Shown: positions 5,492 to 6,670 of the stretch, piece after piece
Position numbering within the stretch: position 1 is the first letter of the stretch
How the letters are laid out: every line of letters starts with the position of its first letter
DNA from: Chitinophagaceae bacterium
GTDB lineage: Bacteria; Bacteroidota; Bacteroidia; Chitinophagales; Chitinophagaceae
DNA: 6,670 bases
Direction: 5' to 3'
NCBI GenBank assembly: GCA_009996555.1
Contig: JAACZX010000137.1
Location: forward strand, 1 to 6,670
Translations under genes and position numbers: made by a program
Notes under the pieces: generated by a model
The model's input: the letters and a program-made list of their open reading frames with translations, nothing else
The model's database searches: none
Told to the model about the DNA's origin: nothing

Positions 5492-6670
5492 CTACTCTCC
5501 TTCCACACTTCTGCTTTTCTGCCAGGGTTTTGAAGAAGCGCCATCCATCTTTACAATTTTTGGTGTAAACTTTCCAACAACATCCACCAACGATTGCTGA
5601 CTTTGCATCACCAGTTCAATATCCTTGTATGCAAATGGTGCTTCATCTAATCCGCCGCCAATTAACTTCACGCCATGTTTTTTCAATTCATCTTTCAATG
5701 CATTGTGCGTAATGCTTTGCATAGCTCTTGAACGACTCATTAAACGTCCGGCTCCATGTGAAGCAGAGTTTACGGATGCAGATTCACCTTTTCCTTTTAC
5801 GATATAACCGGTGGCTGTCATACTTCCCGGAATAATACCCAACACATCTTTACCGGCAGGTGTTGCACCTTTCCGGTGAACGATCACATCTTTTCCTTCC
5901 CACTTTTCTTTCCATGCAAAGTTGTGATGATTCTCCACCATCTTCATCGGTCTTCGGCCAAGTTGCTTTGCGATCTTGTTATGAATTACATGGTGACAGG
6001 CACTTGCATAATCACCGGCTAAATTCATGGCTAACCAATATTCCATTCCTTCTTCTTCATCAAGATTTAACCAGGCAAGATTTTTTGCATCCTGTGGTAA
6101 ACGTCTTTTGCTGATGGCGATCTTGGTATAATGATTGGCAATGTTTGCCCCTAAGGCTCTTGAACCAGAGTGACTCAACAATCCAAGGTATTTACCCGGT
6201 GCAACACCCAACACTTCATCTTTTTCTGCAACTTCCACCACACCAAACTCTACAAAGTGATTGCCACTTCCGCTGCTTCCTAATTGCTTCCATGCTCTGG
6301 TATGCAATCCTTTCAGTAACGGCAATTGAAAAAACAATTCGTTATCCATCACTTCATGGTTTTCGCTTCGCTGAAACTGTGCACCGCTTCCGAACAAAGT
6401 TGCTTCGCCTAACTCTCTTGCAAAGAAGCTTTCTTTCTGTACCAATTCTTTCGGATCGATATCGTAAATGCTCAAACACATTCTGCAACCGATATCCACA
6501 CCAACGCCATAAGGTATCACAGCATTCTCCGTTGCCAATACGCCACCGATCGGTAATCCATAACCATGATGTGCATCGGGCATTAACGCACCTGCTACTG
6601 CCACCGGTAATTTTGCGGCGGTGTACATCTGGTGCATGGCACTTTGTTCAATATGTTCACTTCCGAATAC
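5492..6670 (-). CDS. rtcB: RtcB-family RNA ligase, N-terminus cut by the window edge
   Basis: The frame is open from the right edge to the TAG at 5492-5494 (392 residues visible). RtcB joins RNA 2',3'-cyclic-phosphate or 3'-phosphate ends to 5'-OH ends using GTP and Mn2+, in RNA repair or tRNA splicing. Counting the internal Met at 6637 as 1, the family motifs appear in order: MPDAHHGYGLPIG 19-31, GVDIGCRM 46-53 (Asp48 and Cys51 are metal ligands), GSGNHF 123-128 (Asn126, His127), SHSGSRALG 155-163 (His156), NHHNF 236-240, HRKGAT 254-259 (His254), IPGSM 269-273, and SHGAGRLMSR 293-302, whose His294 is the expected guanylylated residue. That Met is not taken as the start: 11 in-frame codons upstream (VFGSEHIEQSA) are open to the edge and read as RtcB sequence, and the domain needs more N-terminal residues. 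All catalytic positions are present. No rtcA or other repair gene is visible. Confidence 0.95.
   Translation of the reverse strand, partial: VFGSEHIEQSAMHQMYTAAKLPVAVAGALMPDAHHGYGLPIGGVLATENAVIPYGVGVDIGCRMCLSIYDIDPKELVQKESFFARELGEATLFGSGAQFQRSENHEVMDNELFFQLPLLKGLHTRAWKQLGSSGSGNHFVEFGVVEVAEKDEVLGVAPGKYLGLLSHSGSRALGANIANHYTKIAISKRRLPQDAKNLAWLNLDEEEGMEYWLAMNLAGDYASACHHVIHNKIAKQLGRRPMKMVENHHNFAWKEKWEGKDVIVHRKGATPAGKDVLGIIPGSMTATGYIVKGKGESASVNSASHGAGRLMSRSRAMQSITHNALKDELKKHGVKLIGGGLDEAPFAYKDIELVMQSQQSLVDVVGKFTPKIVKMDGASSKPWQKSRSVEGE

Noticed and set aside
5492..6637. Taking the Met at 6637 as the true rtcB start
   Set aside because: The frame is open for 11 more codons to the edge and these read as RtcB sequence; a start here would remove the N-terminal part of the domain.

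Overview
The window looks like ordinary chromosomal DNA from a member of the Bacteroidota, most likely the Chitinophagaceae or a close relative. The grounds are the protein types and wording of the motifs (exported M1 peptidase, RtcB of the GCRM type, a small ECF sigma factor with a membrane partner), A-rich leaders without Shine-Dalgarno sequences, a TAnnTTTG-type -7 box, and a moderate, even base composition. The genus is an inference; there is no rRNA or other marker gene.

Layout from left to right. (1) The minus strand from the left edge to 1591 encodes most of an exported M1-family zinc aminopeptidase; its C-terminus lies outside the window. (2) A 188-bp gap is followed by a complete 474-residue APC-superfamily amino-acid permease, also on the minus strand (1780-3204). 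(3) A 131-bp divergent promoter region holds a perfect 19-bp palindrome close to the permease start and a -7-like box for the permease. (4) A plus-strand cluster follows: an exported alpha/beta hydrolase (3336-4181), an ECF sigma factor (4221-4712) and a four-helix membrane protein (4699-5310) whose start overlaps the sigma gene by 14 bp. The membrane protein is the obvious candidate for the sigma factor's regulator. (5) A 181-bp convergent gap contains a 63-bp element bounded by perfect 16-bp inverted repeats, and then an intrinsic terminator that serves the minus-strand gene. (6) The minus strand from 5492 to the right edge encodes an RtcB-family RNA ligase whose N-terminus lies outside the window.

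How the genes fit together: the M1 peptidase and the amino-acid permease could together serve peptide breakdown and amino-acid uptake, but they are separated by 188 bp and co-regulation is not shown. The sigma/membrane-protein pair is probably one translationally coupled unit, with the hydrolase perhaps in the same transcript. RtcB is a separate unit for RNA repair or ligation. I see no mobile-element gene, CRISPR array, tRNA, rRNA or evident defence system. The parts least explained by standard annotation are the inverted-repeat element at 5314-5376, the palindrome at 3217-3235, and the cysteine-free membrane partner of the sigma factor.
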